Below are positions 30,697 through 40,493 of a stretch of DNA of 64,000 bases, piece by piece (position 1 is the first letter of the stretch; each line of letters starts with the position of its first letter). Under the pieces are notes generated by a model. It did not search any database. It had not been told where the DNA came from and saw only the letters and a program-made list of their open reading frames with translations. This DNA is from Methanomassiliicoccaceae archaeon UBA72. Its GTDB lineage: Archaea; Thermoplasmatota; Thermoplasmata; Methanomassiliicoccales; Methanomethylophilaceae. The stretch spans positions 7,276 through 71,275 of the forward strand of contig DAVO01000012.1 in the NCBI GenBank assembly GCA_002509405.1. The letters are read 5' to 3'. The position numbers and the translations under genes are program-made.

Positions 30697-33284
30697 TCCG
30701 GGGCGTCGTCCTCTTTCATGCTCTTTTCCAGTTCCTTTTCCAGCTTCTTGTTGAACCAGGTCTCGGTGCGTATCGAAAGGAAAGAGAACATCCCGCTGCG
30801 GAGAGCGGCCCTGAGGACGAACAGCCATACCAGGACCAGGCCGATTATCGGGATGTAATATTCCGGCGGGAACACGGCGGTGGAGATCGCCTTGATGACG
30901 AAGAAGCGGGTCTCGGGAACGAAGTAAACGCAGGAGAACAGCAGGAGGAGCAGGCCGACCAGCAGCGTAGGCTTGACGTCTCTGGTGACCCTGCCGTCGA
31001 CAGATAGGAACCTGTGCATGGGTTGCACGAGCAGGAGCTCCGCGATCCCTGCGAGCATCACGAAGAACAGCATGGCGTTGCGGGCGTTGATCTCCCTTAT
31101 GTCGTTCTCGAACATCTCTATCGTTGCGTTCTGTCCCGCCAGATCCAGGGATCTGACGAGGTCGATGTACGGAATCCCCGCCGATTCGGCCATGGCGTGA
31201 TAGTCTATGTTTATGAAAGCCCCGGTCCCGAAGTAGAAGACCAGGTAGATGGCGATACCGAACACCCCGATCAGGAACGCCGACGGTATCGCGAAACGGA
31301 TCACCTCCGGTAGGACCATATCTCCGTTGTCATCCGGCTTCGCCCACAGTGTCATAAGGAACGCGGATATGGATACCGTGAGAAGGGCGTACATTGTGTT
31401 CTGGATCGGAAGCAACGGCGAGTTGCCCACTATCAGAAGGGCAAAAACGATCAGGAACACCAGGGTGAAGTTCCTGGTCAGATAGACCTTGAGTATGTCC
31501 CTCATGCCCGTCACCGTCCTTCTGCCCTCCATCAGCGCCTTGGGGAGGGCTGCAAAGTTGTCCTTCATCAGGACCATGTCCGCGGCCCCGCGGGCAGCTC
31601 CGCTCCCGCTCTCCAAAGCAATGCCTACCTGGGCGGCCTTTATGGCCTTGACGTCGTTGACCCCGTCGCCAACCATGGCCACGTACCGGTTGCTCAGTTT
31701 CAGGGTATCGATCACGACCTCCTTGTGGTCAGGTCTCATGCGTCCGAATATGTTCGTGGAAAGTATGGCATTCGTCCTCTCCCTGCCATCAAGGGCGTCC
31801 AGCTGTTCCCCTGATATTATCTTCCTCTCCCCCGGTATCTCGGCGATGCTGAAAAGTGCATTCACAGTCTCCGGGTCGTCTCCGGATATGACCTTTATGT
31901 CGATGCCGTTCTTCATGAAGATCTCCATCGTCTCCCTGCAGTCGGCGCGTATCTCGTCGGCGATGGCGGCCACGCCTATCACCTCAAGGCCGTTCGGGAT
32001 CGTCGGTTCGTCTCCCTCGAAAAGTCCGCCCTTCCCCTCGCACAGCACAACGTTCCTGAGGCCCTGCCTGGAAAGCGTGGCGACGGTCCCCTGTACGCTT
32101 TCGCCGTCGGCGACCTTTCCCTTGAGCATGTCCCATGCACCCATGACCACCACTTGATCCGCCCCATCCACCATCGTCCTTACGGCGCTGTACTTTCTAT
32201 CGGAGGAGAATTGAATTTCTTCAATCAGATCGCTCCTTTCGGACCCGAATTCGGCCTCCAGCACCTCAACGGTGCGGTTGCGGCTTCCGGTGGAGCCCAA
32301 GAAGACCCTTATCAATTTCCTGGCTTCGGTTTCGTCCATCGAGAAGTACATTTTCTTGAATATCAGACGGTTTGTGGTTATGGTCCCCGTCTTGTCCATG
32401 CAAACAGTGTTAACATGGCTCATCGACTCGACCGAGTTGGACCTCTGAAGGAGGACACCTGTGTCGGCCATCCGTATGGCCACTATCATGTAGGTCAGCG
32501 TTATCAGCAGGAAGAGCGCGATAGGTACGATGTCGAGTATGATGGTGGCTGTCTTCAGGAGCTCGTTGAGGGTGGTGCTGGCCCCCGAAACCAGCTTGAG
32601 GACTGTGTAAATGACCAGTATTAGCGCTGCGACCGAGATGAGGAGCTGCGTCACGGCAGTCGTCTCCATCTGCAGAGGCGTCTTCTTTTTCTTGTAGCTG
32701 CGGGCACTGACCAGCATCTTAGAGGCGTAGGTATCGGATCCAAGTGCCGAGGCCCTGTAGTACGCCTCCCCCGTCACGCAGTAAGAGCCGGAGAATATCG
32801 TGTCGCCCATATGTTTCCTCACGGGGCTGGACTCTCCGCTCAGGGCGGCCTCGTCCATCTCCAGCGACCGCATCTCTATGAGCTCGCCGTCCACGAGCGC
32901 CTGGTCGCCGGAGGTCAGGCGTATTACGTCGTCCATGACGATCTGGGACTGGTCTATCTCGACCTCCCTGCCGTCCCTTATCACCGTGACCTTGGGCCGG
33001 AGGAGCAACGCTATCTTGTCCAGTCTGTGCTTGGCCTTGATCTCCTGCAGGGTCGAGACGAGTATGTTCAGCGCTATGATCCCCGTGGCGGAGATGGCAC
33101 TTGTGTACTCCTGCAGAAGATAGAGCGCGACGCCGAGCAGCATGAGTATGAGGTTGAACCAGTTCAGGAAGTTCTCGACGAATATGTCCCTGTAGCTCCT
33201 GCTGACAGATGACTCTACCCTGTTAACCAAGCCAGAAGCCCTTCGCTGATTCACCTCATCGGCGCTAAGGCCGCGGACCGCCAT
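30684..33284 (-). CDS. Cation-transporting P-type ATPase (CtpE/MgtA-like)
   Basis: About 866 residues. The N-terminal GLSADEVNQRRASGLVN is typical of P2/P3-type pumps. The actuator loop has LSGESSPV, the phosphorylation site is CMDKTGTIT, and the hinge is MVGDGVNDVKAIKAAQVGIA. About ten membrane helices are present, four of them at the C-terminus. It lacks heavy-metal-binding domains and the CPC motif, so Ca2+ or Mg2+ transport is more likely than copper or zinc. ATG 33284 follows a TATAA element (about 33303-33313) and is preferred to the in-frame TTG at 33299. It overlaps the end of the exonuclease gene on the other strand. Confidence 0.87.
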   Translation of the reverse strand: MAVRGLSADEVNQRRASGLVNRVESSVSRSYRDIFVENFLNWFNLILMLLGVALYLLQEYTSAISATGIIALNILVSTLQEIKAKHRLDKIALLLRPKVTVIRDGREVEIDQSQIVMDDVIRLTSGDQALVDGELIEMRSLEMDEAALSGESSPVRKHMGDTIFSGSYCVTGEAYYRASALGSDTYASKMLVSARSYKKKKTPLQMETTAVTQLLISVAALILVIYTVLKLVSGASTTLNELLKTATIILDIVPIALFLLITLTYMIVAIRMADTGVLLQRSNSVESMSHVNTVCMDKTGTITTNRLIFKKMYFSMDETEARKLIRVFLGSTGSRNRTVEVLEAEFGSERSDLIEEIQFSSDRKYSAVRTMVDGADQVVVMGAWDMLKGKVADGESVQGTVATLSRQGLRNVVLCEGKGGLFEGDEPTIPNGLEVIGVAAIADEIRADCRETMEIFMKNGIDIKVISGDDPETVNALFSIAEIPGERKIISGEQLDALDGRERTNAILSTNIFGRMRPDHKEVVIDTLKLSNRYVAMVGDGVNDVKAIKAAQVGIALESGSGAARGAADMVLMKDNFAALPKALMEGRRTVTGMRDILKVYLTRNFTLVFLIVFALLIVGNSPLLPIQNTMYALLTVSISAFLMTLWAKPDDNGDMVLPEVIRFAIPSAFLIGVFGIAIYLVFYFGTGAFINIDYHAMAESAGIPYIDLVRSLDLAGQNATIEMFENDIREINARNAMLFFVMLAGIAELLLVQPMHRFLSVDGRVTRDVKPTLLVGLLLLLFSCVYFVPETRFFVIKAISTAVFPPEYYIPIIGLVLVWLFVLRAALRSGMFSFLSIRTETWFNKKLEKELEKSMKEDDAPDQGE

Positions 33285-33304
33285 GAAACGTGAACCCAAT
33301 CCGC

Positions 33305-36178
33305 TTATAAAATCATCTGTACAGCCGATTCAATTTCTTCTCTGGGTATTGGTTCGAATTCAACCCTTTCGCCTATCGATACGAAGTCGATGACACACCT
33401 CGCCGGCCTCTTGTAGTAGCCCTCCGCCGCAAGTGCGTAGACGCTCAGCTGAAGCATGTATGCGTCCATGTTGTTTTTTGACACGTCGGTCTTGTAGTCA
33501 TGCACCTCTATACGGTCCGGATAAAGTGCCAGAAGGTCTATGTAACCGCTGAGGGAAACGCCAAGTCCGTTAAGGGGCAGCATGCAATGGACCTCTGCCA
33601 GTACGAGGTCGGCGTCGGCGACGGATGCAAGGACCTCTTTCACGGCGGGGGTCTCGGGATATTTCTCCCTAGGCTCGATGCCCTTGGCCAGTCCCTCCGC
33701 GGCCGCATGGATCTTCTTCCCGTACTCGATCCCCTTCCCCGAAACCTCGTCGGCGCCCTCCTCCGGCGGACCGCCTTCAAAGACCATTATGTCATGGACC
33801 CCTATGACCTTGCGACGGGATTCGTACGGCGCAGGAACAGGCATAAGGATGTTCCTGTCCTTCTCAGCAAATGCGGGCGCAGGCAGGTCCCCTATGGTTC
33901 CCAGGTATTTGTCCCCAGACAGCCCCGAGATGAATTTGGAGGGCTCGTCCCCGCAGATCATAGTGACGTATTGCTTCGCCCTCGAGATGGCCACGAAAAG
34001 GGTGCGGCGCTCTTCGCTGTAGTCTCTGTCTGCGGCGGTCCTTACCAGTAATGTCTTCCAAGAGCATCCCTTTCTGACGAAACCTCCGTCGGAAACCAGC
34101 TCCGTGGTGCATCTCACGCCCTCTGTCTCGTTGAAATATATCTCGTAATTGTCCTGCGTATAGTTGGGTATTATACGGTTATCCAGCCTGGGTATGATCA
34201 CTATCGGGTATTCCAGCCCCTTGGATTTATGCATGGTCTGGATCAAAACGGCGTCGGAGTTCAGGTCCGCATCTATGCTGTATTTGTTTTTCTCGGCGAT
34301 GTCGCTCTCGATCATCCTTATCATGTCCGATATGGTGATCAGGGAGGAACGGTGGGCGGACGAAAGCGTGGTGATGATCGCCTGCGTGACGTCGTTGTTG
34401 AGTCCGTAGTATGAAAAAACAGACGATATCAGATTGGTCGGCCTGCGTTTCTTCCTTTCCAGGTCATCCCTCAGTTCCGCGACCTCCTTGGGTACATCCG
34501 CGAAGTTCCCCCGGTCGCCGCGGACTATCTTTCTGACGTCCTCCAGGCCATACTCCATATCGGAAAGGATCCCCACCAGTCCCCAGGGGTCTGTCCTGTT
34601 GTTTATGAATTTCAGCCATGCGAGCAGCAGCTTTCCCTCTCTTGTGGACATTATCTCCACGTCCCCCTGCAGGAAAGCATCCACTCCTCTCGCCCTAGCC
34701 TCATCGTAAACGGCGCGGCACATGCTGCTGTTTCTGCAGATCACAGCGATGTCGCCGTACCTGGGCCTTCTGGCCTCTGTGCCCTCGTGCACAACGTAGT
34801 CGCCCGTCACATATTCTATGATCCTGGAGACCGTCTCCTTCGCCTCTTCGGAAGTCGGCACTTTGACATATCTCACGTGGGTGTCGGTCCCGATGGTGTC
34901 GTCGCCCGACGTCAGTTTAGTCACGGTTTCCGGGTCGAGGGAGACGGTCTCGTCATTGGTCCCCGGCAGACTCAGAACTGCGAACGAGGCGTCGATGATC
35001 TCCTGGGAGCTGCGATAGTTCCTGTCCAGCGAGAGCCTTGTGACCGCAGGTATCCTGAAAGGGATGCGCTCGGTGTCGTCGTTGAGATAAGCGTGCATGG
35101 CCACCGCCCGCCGCTCGAAATCGATTATGTTGTCGATCGATACGAACCTGAACCCGTATATTCCCTGTTTCCAGTCGCCCACCACGCAGAGGTTGGGCTC
35201 CTTGAGCAGCATCAGGGCGATCATCATCTGATTCTCGTTGGTGTCCTGGAATTCGTCTATCATCACGTACCTGCAGGACATTCTTTCCCTGACCCCGGCG
35301 CTGACATAGAGGATGATGAATGCGAACACGGAGTTCAGGCCGTAGGTCAGACGGTCGTCCGCGACCGAACGGCGTATGTATTCGTAGTATACGTCGTGAA
35401 CGAACCTCAGGAGTTCGGACCTGTCGTCTTCGGCCGCGGATCTGATTATTTCCGGAGTCACATCTTCTTCCGTAGAAAACAGCGGCATTTCGGGAGAGAA
35501 AATCGTCCCTTCCTTGATTTTTTTGGAGACCGCGTTTATCAGCTTTTTCTTCTTCCTGGCATCGAAGTTCAGCCGCTCGACGGAAGAGGCGTCTCTGCCG
35601 ATATCTCCCTCGAGGTCCTCCCCCTCTCTTCCTCCGAACCATCCCTTGCTCAGAGGCACTATGCCTTTGGCCATCAGTTTGTTGATCAAAGCATACATAT
35701 GGGAAGGCAGAGTGCTGGAGATGACCGCTATATCTCCGTATTCGCTTCCGTGTTCCGCGTTGAAACGGTCGAAGAAGTTGCTGAAATACTCTCTGTTAAG
35801 CGTTTCGTTCTCCACAAGCGACGCGCTTCGGGTGAGCCCCTCGCCGAAACCGAGGAAGTCGCTCACGGATTCAGGGGATTCCTTCACTATAGAGTAGCAG
35901 AACGAGTCGAATGTTCCGGCCTGGATGAGCCTCGTGTCCTTTCCCGTCTCCGTTTTCGCGAGCCCTTCCCTTATGCGCTCCTCCATCTCCGTGGCCGCGT
36001 TCTTGGTGAACGTGAGAAGGAGAATGTCCTTCGTCTGAATCTCAGGCTTTTTCAAAATGTTGATGTACCTGCTCACGACGGTGAAAGTTTTGCCCGTGCC
36101 GGGCCCGGCGTCGACCACGTAGAAGCCGTCCAGCCCTTCGGCGATGGCCTTCTGGGAATCGTTAGGTTCTTTAGCCAT
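33305..36178 (-). CDS. addA: AddA-like UvrD/Rep-family helicase-nuclease
   Basis: About 957 residues. The superfamily 1A helicase motifs are Walker A VDAGPGTGKT (about 26-35), DILLLTFTKNAATEMEERI (Ia), MIDEFQDTNENQ (II), VGDWKQGIYGFR (III), MHKSKGLEYPIVIIP (V) and RRTLFVAISRAKQ (VI). A C-terminal PD-(D/E)XK nuclease has IEVHDYKTD. AddA works with AddB to resect double-strand breaks for recombination. ATG 36178 lies 6 bases after a GAGGGG ribosome-binding site within the end of addB, so the pair is coupled. The system is mainly bacterial. Confidence 0.88.
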   Translation of the reverse strand: MAKEPNDSQKAIAEGLDGFYVVDAGPGTGKTFTVVSRYINILKKPEIQTKDILLLTFTKNAATEMEERIREGLAKTETGKDTRLIQAGTFDSFCYSIVKESPESVSDFLGFGEGLTRSASLVENETLNREYFSNFFDRFNAEHGSEYGDIAVISSTLPSHMYALINKLMAKGIVPLSKGWFGGREGEDLEGDIGRDASSVERLNFDARKKKKLINAVSKKIKEGTIFSPEMPLFSTEEDVTPEIIRSAAEDDRSELLRFVHDVYYEYIRRSVADDRLTYGLNSVFAFIILYVSAGVRERMSCRYVMIDEFQDTNENQMMIALMLLKEPNLCVVGDWKQGIYGFRFVSIDNIIDFERRAVAMHAYLNDDTERIPFRIPAVTRLSLDRNYRSSQEIIDASFAVLSLPGTNDETVSLDPETVTKLTSGDDTIGTDTHVRYVKVPTSEEAKETVSRIIEYVTGDYVVHEGTEARRPRYGDIAVICRNSSMCRAVYDEARARGVDAFLQGDVEIMSTREGKLLLAWLKFINNRTDPWGLVGILSDMEYGLEDVRKIVRGDRGNFADVPKEVAELRDDLERKKRRPTNLISSVFSYYGLNNDVTQAIITTLSSAHRSSLITISDMIRMIESDIAEKNKYSIDADLNSDAVLIQTMHKSKGLEYPIVIIPRLDNRIIPNYTQDNYEIYFNETEGVRCTTELVSDGGFVRKGCSWKTLLVRTAADRDYSEERRTLFVAISRAKQYVTMICGDEPSKFISGLSGDKYLGTIGDLPAPAFAEKDRNILMPVPAPYESRRKVIGVHDIMVFEGGPPEEGADEVSGKGIEYGKKIHAAAEGLAKGIEPREKYPETPAVKEVLASVADADLVLAEVHCMLPLNGLGVSLSGYIDLLALYPDRIEVHDYKTDVSKNNMDAYMLQLSVYALAAEGYYKRPARCVIDFVSIGERVEFEPIPREEIESAVQMIL

Positions 36179-38915
36179 CGTATTCCCCCTCATCTGTTAC
36201 GGCGGCAGGTTCCCGTGTGCAGACCGAAAAGAAACAGCATTTCGTGCAGTCTTTACGGGGTTTAGGTTCGAAACCAGATCCCATCTTTTTCGATGCGGCC
36301 GCATGGTCATCGTTCAGTTTCTCAAGGAAAAGGCCCATGGAGTCCGAAGGGATGAACACTTCCTCTTTCACGATCCAGTAGTCCTCCTTCAGATGTTTGC
36401 AGAGTTTCCTCAATGCTTTGGTCACATAATCTGTTTTCACCTTCCCCGGCTTCATTCCGAGGGAAGACAACACGGACGCGACGAGTGCAGCGTCTCCCTC
36501 CCAGTCCTCGGGTCGGAGTCCGGAGGATAGCAAAGGCGACACGAAAGAATCCCATTTCTCATACATAGGCAACAGGGATTTCGTACCGTCAAAGAGCTTT
36601 CTCAACTGTGAATTCGGGTCGGCCATAGCCTCTCTTTTTGTTTCTTTCATCAGATGCACATTGACCGAATTGTAACAGACGGTCTCGGTGTCTTTCACGC
36701 GTCCGTCGGTCCCGAAAACGTAGAAAAGGCTGAAAACCGGAGTTCCGCCGCCCAAGGCCTCCCTGGCCAAAGCCAGGTAGATCAGGGGTTGCGTTTCGAT
36801 GTATTCTGCTTTCTTCGGGTCGAGATTTTTGGCAACGTCGGTCGCTGCGTGGAAACCGCCGGTCTTGTAGTCGATCAGACAACTCCCTATCGCCAGGTCG
36901 AACTTGCCGTATATCGGATATTCGGAGGAGTCCATATCTCTCTCCGCGTGGCTGCTGCACATGGCAAGGCCCTCTGATTTCATGAGTTCGTTGGGATATA
37001 CGCGCGAGGCGTTTTCCACATCCAGGGGGACGGGCTCTTTCCTGACGCGGTCGATGAAGGTCATCAGGTTCCTCAGGGCCACGCGTATGCGGTCCATGTC
37101 CAGCTTCTCCATGAGCGGGCAGGAGAGCCCGGCGTACGTCTTGCCTATGAGCTCTGCGTAGTGCTCGATGCCGTTTTTAGCGACATGTTTGGGATAGCAG
37201 ACGTACAACTCGGCGAAAGCATGGATAAGGTGTCCGAAAGCCGTGTTTTCGTTGTCGGGCGCGGTCACAAGATTTCCGTAGTAGAACGCACGGGGACAGT
37301 CGCAGTAATTGTTGTAAGTGGATTTCGTGAACTTCCATTCGCGCTCCGTGTCCTTTCCGATGATCTCGGTCCCCCTCTCGGGGAACACTTCGGGCGTTTC
37401 CTTGTACCAGGATCCTTTCCTTACGGGCGCGACATCTTTGAAGTATGTCACATGGCGTCCTTCCCCTTCAAGCCCGCAGATGCCCTCGAACAGGAAGGTC
37501 GGACGGGCCTCTTTTCCCTTCCTCGTTGCGTTTATGGCGTAGATGCGGGACGTCCCCTGTTGCAGGAGGACCCTGAACTTCATCGCGTCCTTCTCGGCTT
37601 CCGCTTCTCTGTCGATATACTGCCTTCCCACGATCCTGTTGCCCCATTCCTCGCCCATACCGATGAATATGACGAAAGGACGGTCGACGAATACTGACCT
37701 GTGGCAGTCTGCCAGGAGAACGCCTCTTTTTTCGCTGTCCGGTATCTGCTCGTTGTGGTGCAGGTCGGATACGTTGTTCACGGCATAATTCATCTCTCCA
37801 ACCAGCTGAGAGGTCACCTTCCTTCCGGCGAAGTTCAGCTCGTCGAGCAGCAGGTGGACCTGTGGGACGCTCTTTTTGTTCACCACGAGGTCGCAGACCT
37901 CAAGAAAGGTCATTTCCTTCAGGTTTTTCATGCATTCAGCCAGTTCCAGCGCTCTCCCTCCGATGTCGGGAAGTCTGGACAGGAGGACGTTGTCGTACCT
38001 AGCCCCAACCGTGCCGCCGTAAGCCGAGAATATCTCCCTCACGTGCCTGACCCTGACGGTGTCGTAAGACATCCCCAGGGTCAGGAAGCTGAGATAATCT
38101 CTGACCTGGGAGAGGTCGCGTACGGTCATCGTGTTCTTGAACGGTATTCCGCGCCTGTAGAGGGCGGCGCGTACCGCGTCAGCTATCCCGCTCTCCGTAT
38201 CCATGACAATCGCCACGTCCGTGGCGCGTTCCGCATCTATGAGTTCGACCACGTTCTCGGCGATCTGCCTGTCGTTGCCTATTTCGTATATCTCTCCGAT
38301 TTCGTAATTTTCGTCTTCGGCGACAACCTCTATCTCATCGTGCCTGATGGGAATGAAATGTTTGTCGAGGTCGTCGAATAGCTCGACGCCTATCACAGCG
38401 GTTCTTCTGCCGGCGAACATGTTGTCAGAAATAACGTAACCGGACCCTCGGCCCTCGTGGTACGTCTCCGGGACGAAGTCTCCCATGGCCTTTTCCACCG
38501 TCGGGAGGGCTCTGTACGAATCGTATACCCTCCTGGACCTGCGGGAGTACAGGAACTTCTCGACTTCCGACGTATATCTCCTGATGTTCCTGATGTTCTC
38601 GACCTCGGCGTGCACGAATTTGAATCCGTATCCGGTCTCGTCGGAGACCGCGGCGACGACCTCCAGGTCGCTCATCAACGGCAGGCCCAGAATCTGGATC
38701 GAAAGGTCGACGGCCAACTGCCGCGGGGTGTAAGCGAAGCCCCCGATCATCGGCCGGTCTATCCGCCCGTTCAGGGCGGTGGCGAGGGGGGCGTCGTTTG
38801 TTATTACGATATCGAAGTCTCTCGCTTCTGCGTAAATCTCGTCGATGCTCTTGGTCCTGTACATCCGACGCTGAATCGTCCGGAGGATAGTAATCCTTTC
38901 TATCGAATCCAGCAA
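36171..38915 (-). CDS. addB: AddB-like nuclease with Fe-S cluster motif
   Basis: 914 residues. The N-terminal two thirds is a degenerate SF1 helicase-like region. The C-terminal PD-(D/E)XK nuclease includes IYGKFDLAIGSCLIDYKTGG. The four cysteines of the AddB [4Fe-4S] staple are present: one in NYCDCPRAFYYG (about residue 545) and CxxCx5C at the C-terminus (CTKCCFFSVC). It forms a complex with AddA, overlapping it by 8 bases. The start is uncertain: TTG 38915 gives the longest protein, but a TATA box at about 38926-38933 would place transcription near 38905, so ATG 38864 (MYRTKSID) is also plausible. Confidence 0.83.
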   Translation of the reverse strand: MLDSIERITILRTIQRRMYRTKSIDEIYAEARDFDIVITNDAPLATALNGRIDRPMIGGFAYTPRQLAVDLSIQILGLPLMSDLEVVAAVSDETGYGFKFVHAEVENIRNIRRYTSEVEKFLYSRRSRRVYDSYRALPTVEKAMGDFVPETYHEGRGSGYVISDNMFAGRRTAVIGVELFDDLDKHFIPIRHDEIEVVAEDENYEIGEIYEIGNDRQIAENVVELIDAERATDVAIVMDTESGIADAVRAALYRRGIPFKNTMTVRDLSQVRDYLSFLTLGMSYDTVRVRHVREIFSAYGGTVGARYDNVLLSRLPDIGGRALELAECMKNLKEMTFLEVCDLVVNKKSVPQVHLLLDELNFAGRKVTSQLVGEMNYAVNNVSDLHHNEQIPDSEKRGVLLADCHRSVFVDRPFVIFIGMGEEWGNRIVGRQYIDREAEAEKDAMKFRVLLQQGTSRIYAINATRKGKEARPTFLFEGICGLEGEGRHVTYFKDVAPVRKGSWYKETPEVFPERGTEIIGKDTEREWKFTKSTYNNYCDCPRAFYYGNLVTAPDNENTAFGHLIHAFAELYVCYPKHVAKNGIEHYAELIGKTYAGLSCPLMEKLDMDRIRVALRNLMTFIDRVRKEPVPLDVENASRVYPNELMKSEGLAMCSSHAERDMDSSEYPIYGKFDLAIGSCLIDYKTGGFHAATDVAKNLDPKKAEYIETQPLIYLALAREALGGGTPVFSLFYVFGTDGRVKDTETVCYNSVNVHLMKETKREAMADPNSQLRKLFDGTKSLLPMYEKWDSFVSPLLSSGLRPEDWEGDAALVASVLSSLGMKPGKVKTDYVTKALRKLCKHLKEDYWIVKEEVFIPSDSMGLFLEKLNDDHAAASKKMGSGFEPKPRKDCTKCCFFSVCTREPAAVTDEGEYDG

Positions 38916-38925
38916 AAGATCCTTT

Positions 38926-38933
38926 CTATATAT
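38926..38933. promoter_or_regulatory. Bidirectional TATA box between addB and the exonuclease paralogue
   Basis: A CTATATATC sequence in a short intergenic space. It could drive addB (-) and the exonuclease-like gene (+), whose GTG at 38971 also has an AGGTGG ribosome-binding site. Confidence 0.4.
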
Positions 38934-38970
38934 CGGCGGGATTAACTACTGTCAATGTTCTTCAGGTGGC

Positions 38971-39525
38971 GTGTCCGAACTGTATGTCGTGGAGATCAAC
39001 GGAGACGGAGAGGCGGGATATCCGCAGAACGTCGTGGCGGAGATCGGGATATGCAGAGTGGACTTAGGTTCCAAGGATTTCGATACGGTCTACAGCGACG
39101 TTGTCCGACTGGACCCCCTGGACATCGGCAAAGCGTCCCTCGACTGGATGTCCGCCACTTCAGGCATGGACCCGAGGGAGCTGTATTTTGGTTCCCCGGC
39201 CTTGGAATTAGCTGCGCATGTAAAGAGCATCCTTGCAGGTTCGGATGTTGCGTGCTTCGACATCGGCGAGGTTTTTGGTAAATACCTTCTTTACGAACCC
39301 TGGGACCTGACCCACGAGGTATCGGTCATGCCATCTGTCTCCCTTCGTATACCCAGCAATGCGATTCCCGCACCCGGGACAATGCTGAACGACAGGATCG
39401 GATACGCCTATTCGGTGTTGTGTCCCGGCGACCCCGCCGACGTTGGCGAGGGGAGAAGAGCGATGCATCTGGCACAGATGACATCGCAGATCATCATCGT
39501 GCTTCGCTCCCACGGGCTCTATTAA
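38971..39525 (+). CDS. Degenerate DEDD exonuclease-like protein, catalytic residues lost
   Basis: 184 residues, clearly paralogous to the exonuclease at 30091-30696. Both share the VxxIxICRVDL strand, an (F/Y)GK(F/Y)LxxEPW block and the C-terminal RRAM/HRAM helix. At motif I the DTE of the active protein becomes EIN (VVEINGDG). At motif II NTEYD becomes DIGEV, and at motif III H-x4-D becomes R-x4-A (RRAMHLAQ). It is therefore unlikely to hydrolyse nucleic acid and may be a binding or regulatory partner. It is divergent from addB. The GTG start has a good AGGTGG ribosome-binding site. Confidence 0.78.
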   Translation: MSELYVVEINGDGEAGYPQNVVAEIGICRVDLGSKDFDTVYSDVVRLDPLDIGKASLDWMSATSGMDPRELYFGSPALELAAHVKSILAGSDVACFDIGEVFGKYLLYEPWDLTHEVSVMPSVSLRIPSNAIPAPGTMLNDRIGYAYSVLCPGDPADVGEGRRAMHLAQMTSQIIIVLRSHGLY

Positions 39526-39971
39526 AAGCGGAACATCTTCAGGACCGAGCCGAAATGGGCGTCTGCCAACTGTGCCAGATATGAAGATATGTACAGCACT
39601 GCCAAAATTACCAGCAGAAGCAGAAGAAGCACCCTGGTAAAGGAGCCCGCATCCAACCACCATCCGATGCAAAGATAGATCAAAGCGAAGAGCACAGCTC
39701 CGAAAATCAGGAACAGCCAGCCCTTCTCGCTGCGGTAGTCGAGATATATCCTTCCCAGGCCCTGGAGACCGAATATTCCGGGTATCGCAGCAAGGAGCGT
39801 CGCGATCAGCACGCTCTTATCGCCCGGGATCCTCTCTTCTCTCTCCCGTGGCTTAGGCCCATTCATATCTGGCACATCATCGTTTCTCGGCACGGAACTG
39901 TAGCATTTGGGGCATGTGACGCTCAGCGAAGGAACAATCTCCCCACAGTTCGGACATCTTCTTTCGGTCAT
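39522..39971 (-). CDS. Zinc-ribbon membrane protein (TM2-like)
   Basis: About 149 residues from ATG 39971 (MTERRCPNCGEIVPS). An N-terminal zinc ribbon (CPNCG...CPKC, about 6-23) precedes a charged linker and three or four membrane helices, with a TM2-like LQGLGRIYLDYRSEKGW turn. The function is unknown; zinc-ribbon/TM2 proteins are common in archaea. It overlaps the preceding thioesterase stop by 4 bases and shares its stop region (TTAA) with the convergent exonuclease-like gene. Confidence 0.72.
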   Translation of the reverse strand: MTERRCPNCGEIVPSLSVTCPKCYSSVPRNDDVPDMNGPKPREREERIPGDKSVLIATLLAAIPGIFGLQGLGRIYLDYRSEKGWLFLIFGAVLFALIYLCIGWWLDAGSFTRVLLLLLLVILAVLYISSYLAQLADAHFGSVLKMFRF

Positions 39972-40402
39972 CTTTTCTCTCCAAGTTTGAAACCTGTGCA
40001 AACGGCGGAAGCTATCAGCCTGCCGCCGCCGAACACCTTCACGTCGTAGTCGGCCATCGAACGGGAATCGTTGATCAATACGGCCTCGGCCGTCAGCGGC
40101 CCCTCCGTAGCGGGCCTATAATAGTGCACGCTGCACGACTGGCCGACGGCATCGCATCCTATATTGCACGCCACGCAGAAAGCATGGTCTATCAGCCCGA
40201 AAGTCGCCGCGCCATGGACGAACCCTAGGCTGTTCAGAATCCTTCCGCATATGGGCATCTGCGCTACCGTCTTCTCTTTCGACACGTATATCAGAGTGAT
40301 CCCCAGCTCTGTGGCGAAAGGGGCCTTGGACATGGATTCGATTCGGTCCATATCGTACCTGCAGCTCTCTTCGGTTATCGAAAGCAGCTCTGAACGGTCC
40401 AT
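39968..40402 (-). CDS. PaaI-like hotdog-fold thioesterase
   Basis: A 144-residue hotdog domain with the signature helix LGFVHGAATFGLIDHAF (GxxHGxxxxxLxD, catalytic Asp) followed by YYRPATEGPLTAEAVLI. Such enzymes hydrolyse acyl-CoA thioesters; the substrate is unknown. ATG at 40402. It is the first gene of a two-gene unit with the zinc-ribbon membrane protein and is divergent from xseA. Confidence 0.82.
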   Translation of the reverse strand: MDRSELLSITEESCRYDMDRIESMSKAPFATELGITLIYVSKEKTVAQMPICGRILNSLGFVHGAATFGLIDHAFCVACNIGCDAVGQSCSVHYYRPATEGPLTAEAVLINDSRSMADYDVKVFGGGRLIASAVCTGFKLGEKR

Positions 40403-40493
40403 GCCGAAATATATACAGTACCGTATTTAACCGGAACGCAGTAAACCGCTATACGGCACAACAAATTAAAGCGGTTCGAGCCATGGGGGTGGC

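Noticed and set aside
34787..36265. 492-codon + strand frame antisense to addA
   Set aside because: It is a shadow of the helicase gene, whose motifs are all intact on the minus strand; the His/Arg/Val-rich composition is typical of antisense translation in GC-rich DNA.
40468..40486. tRNA T-loop-like GGTTCGAGCC before xseA
   Set aside because: There is too little room between the thioesterase and xseA genes for a tRNA, and no acceptor stem was found.
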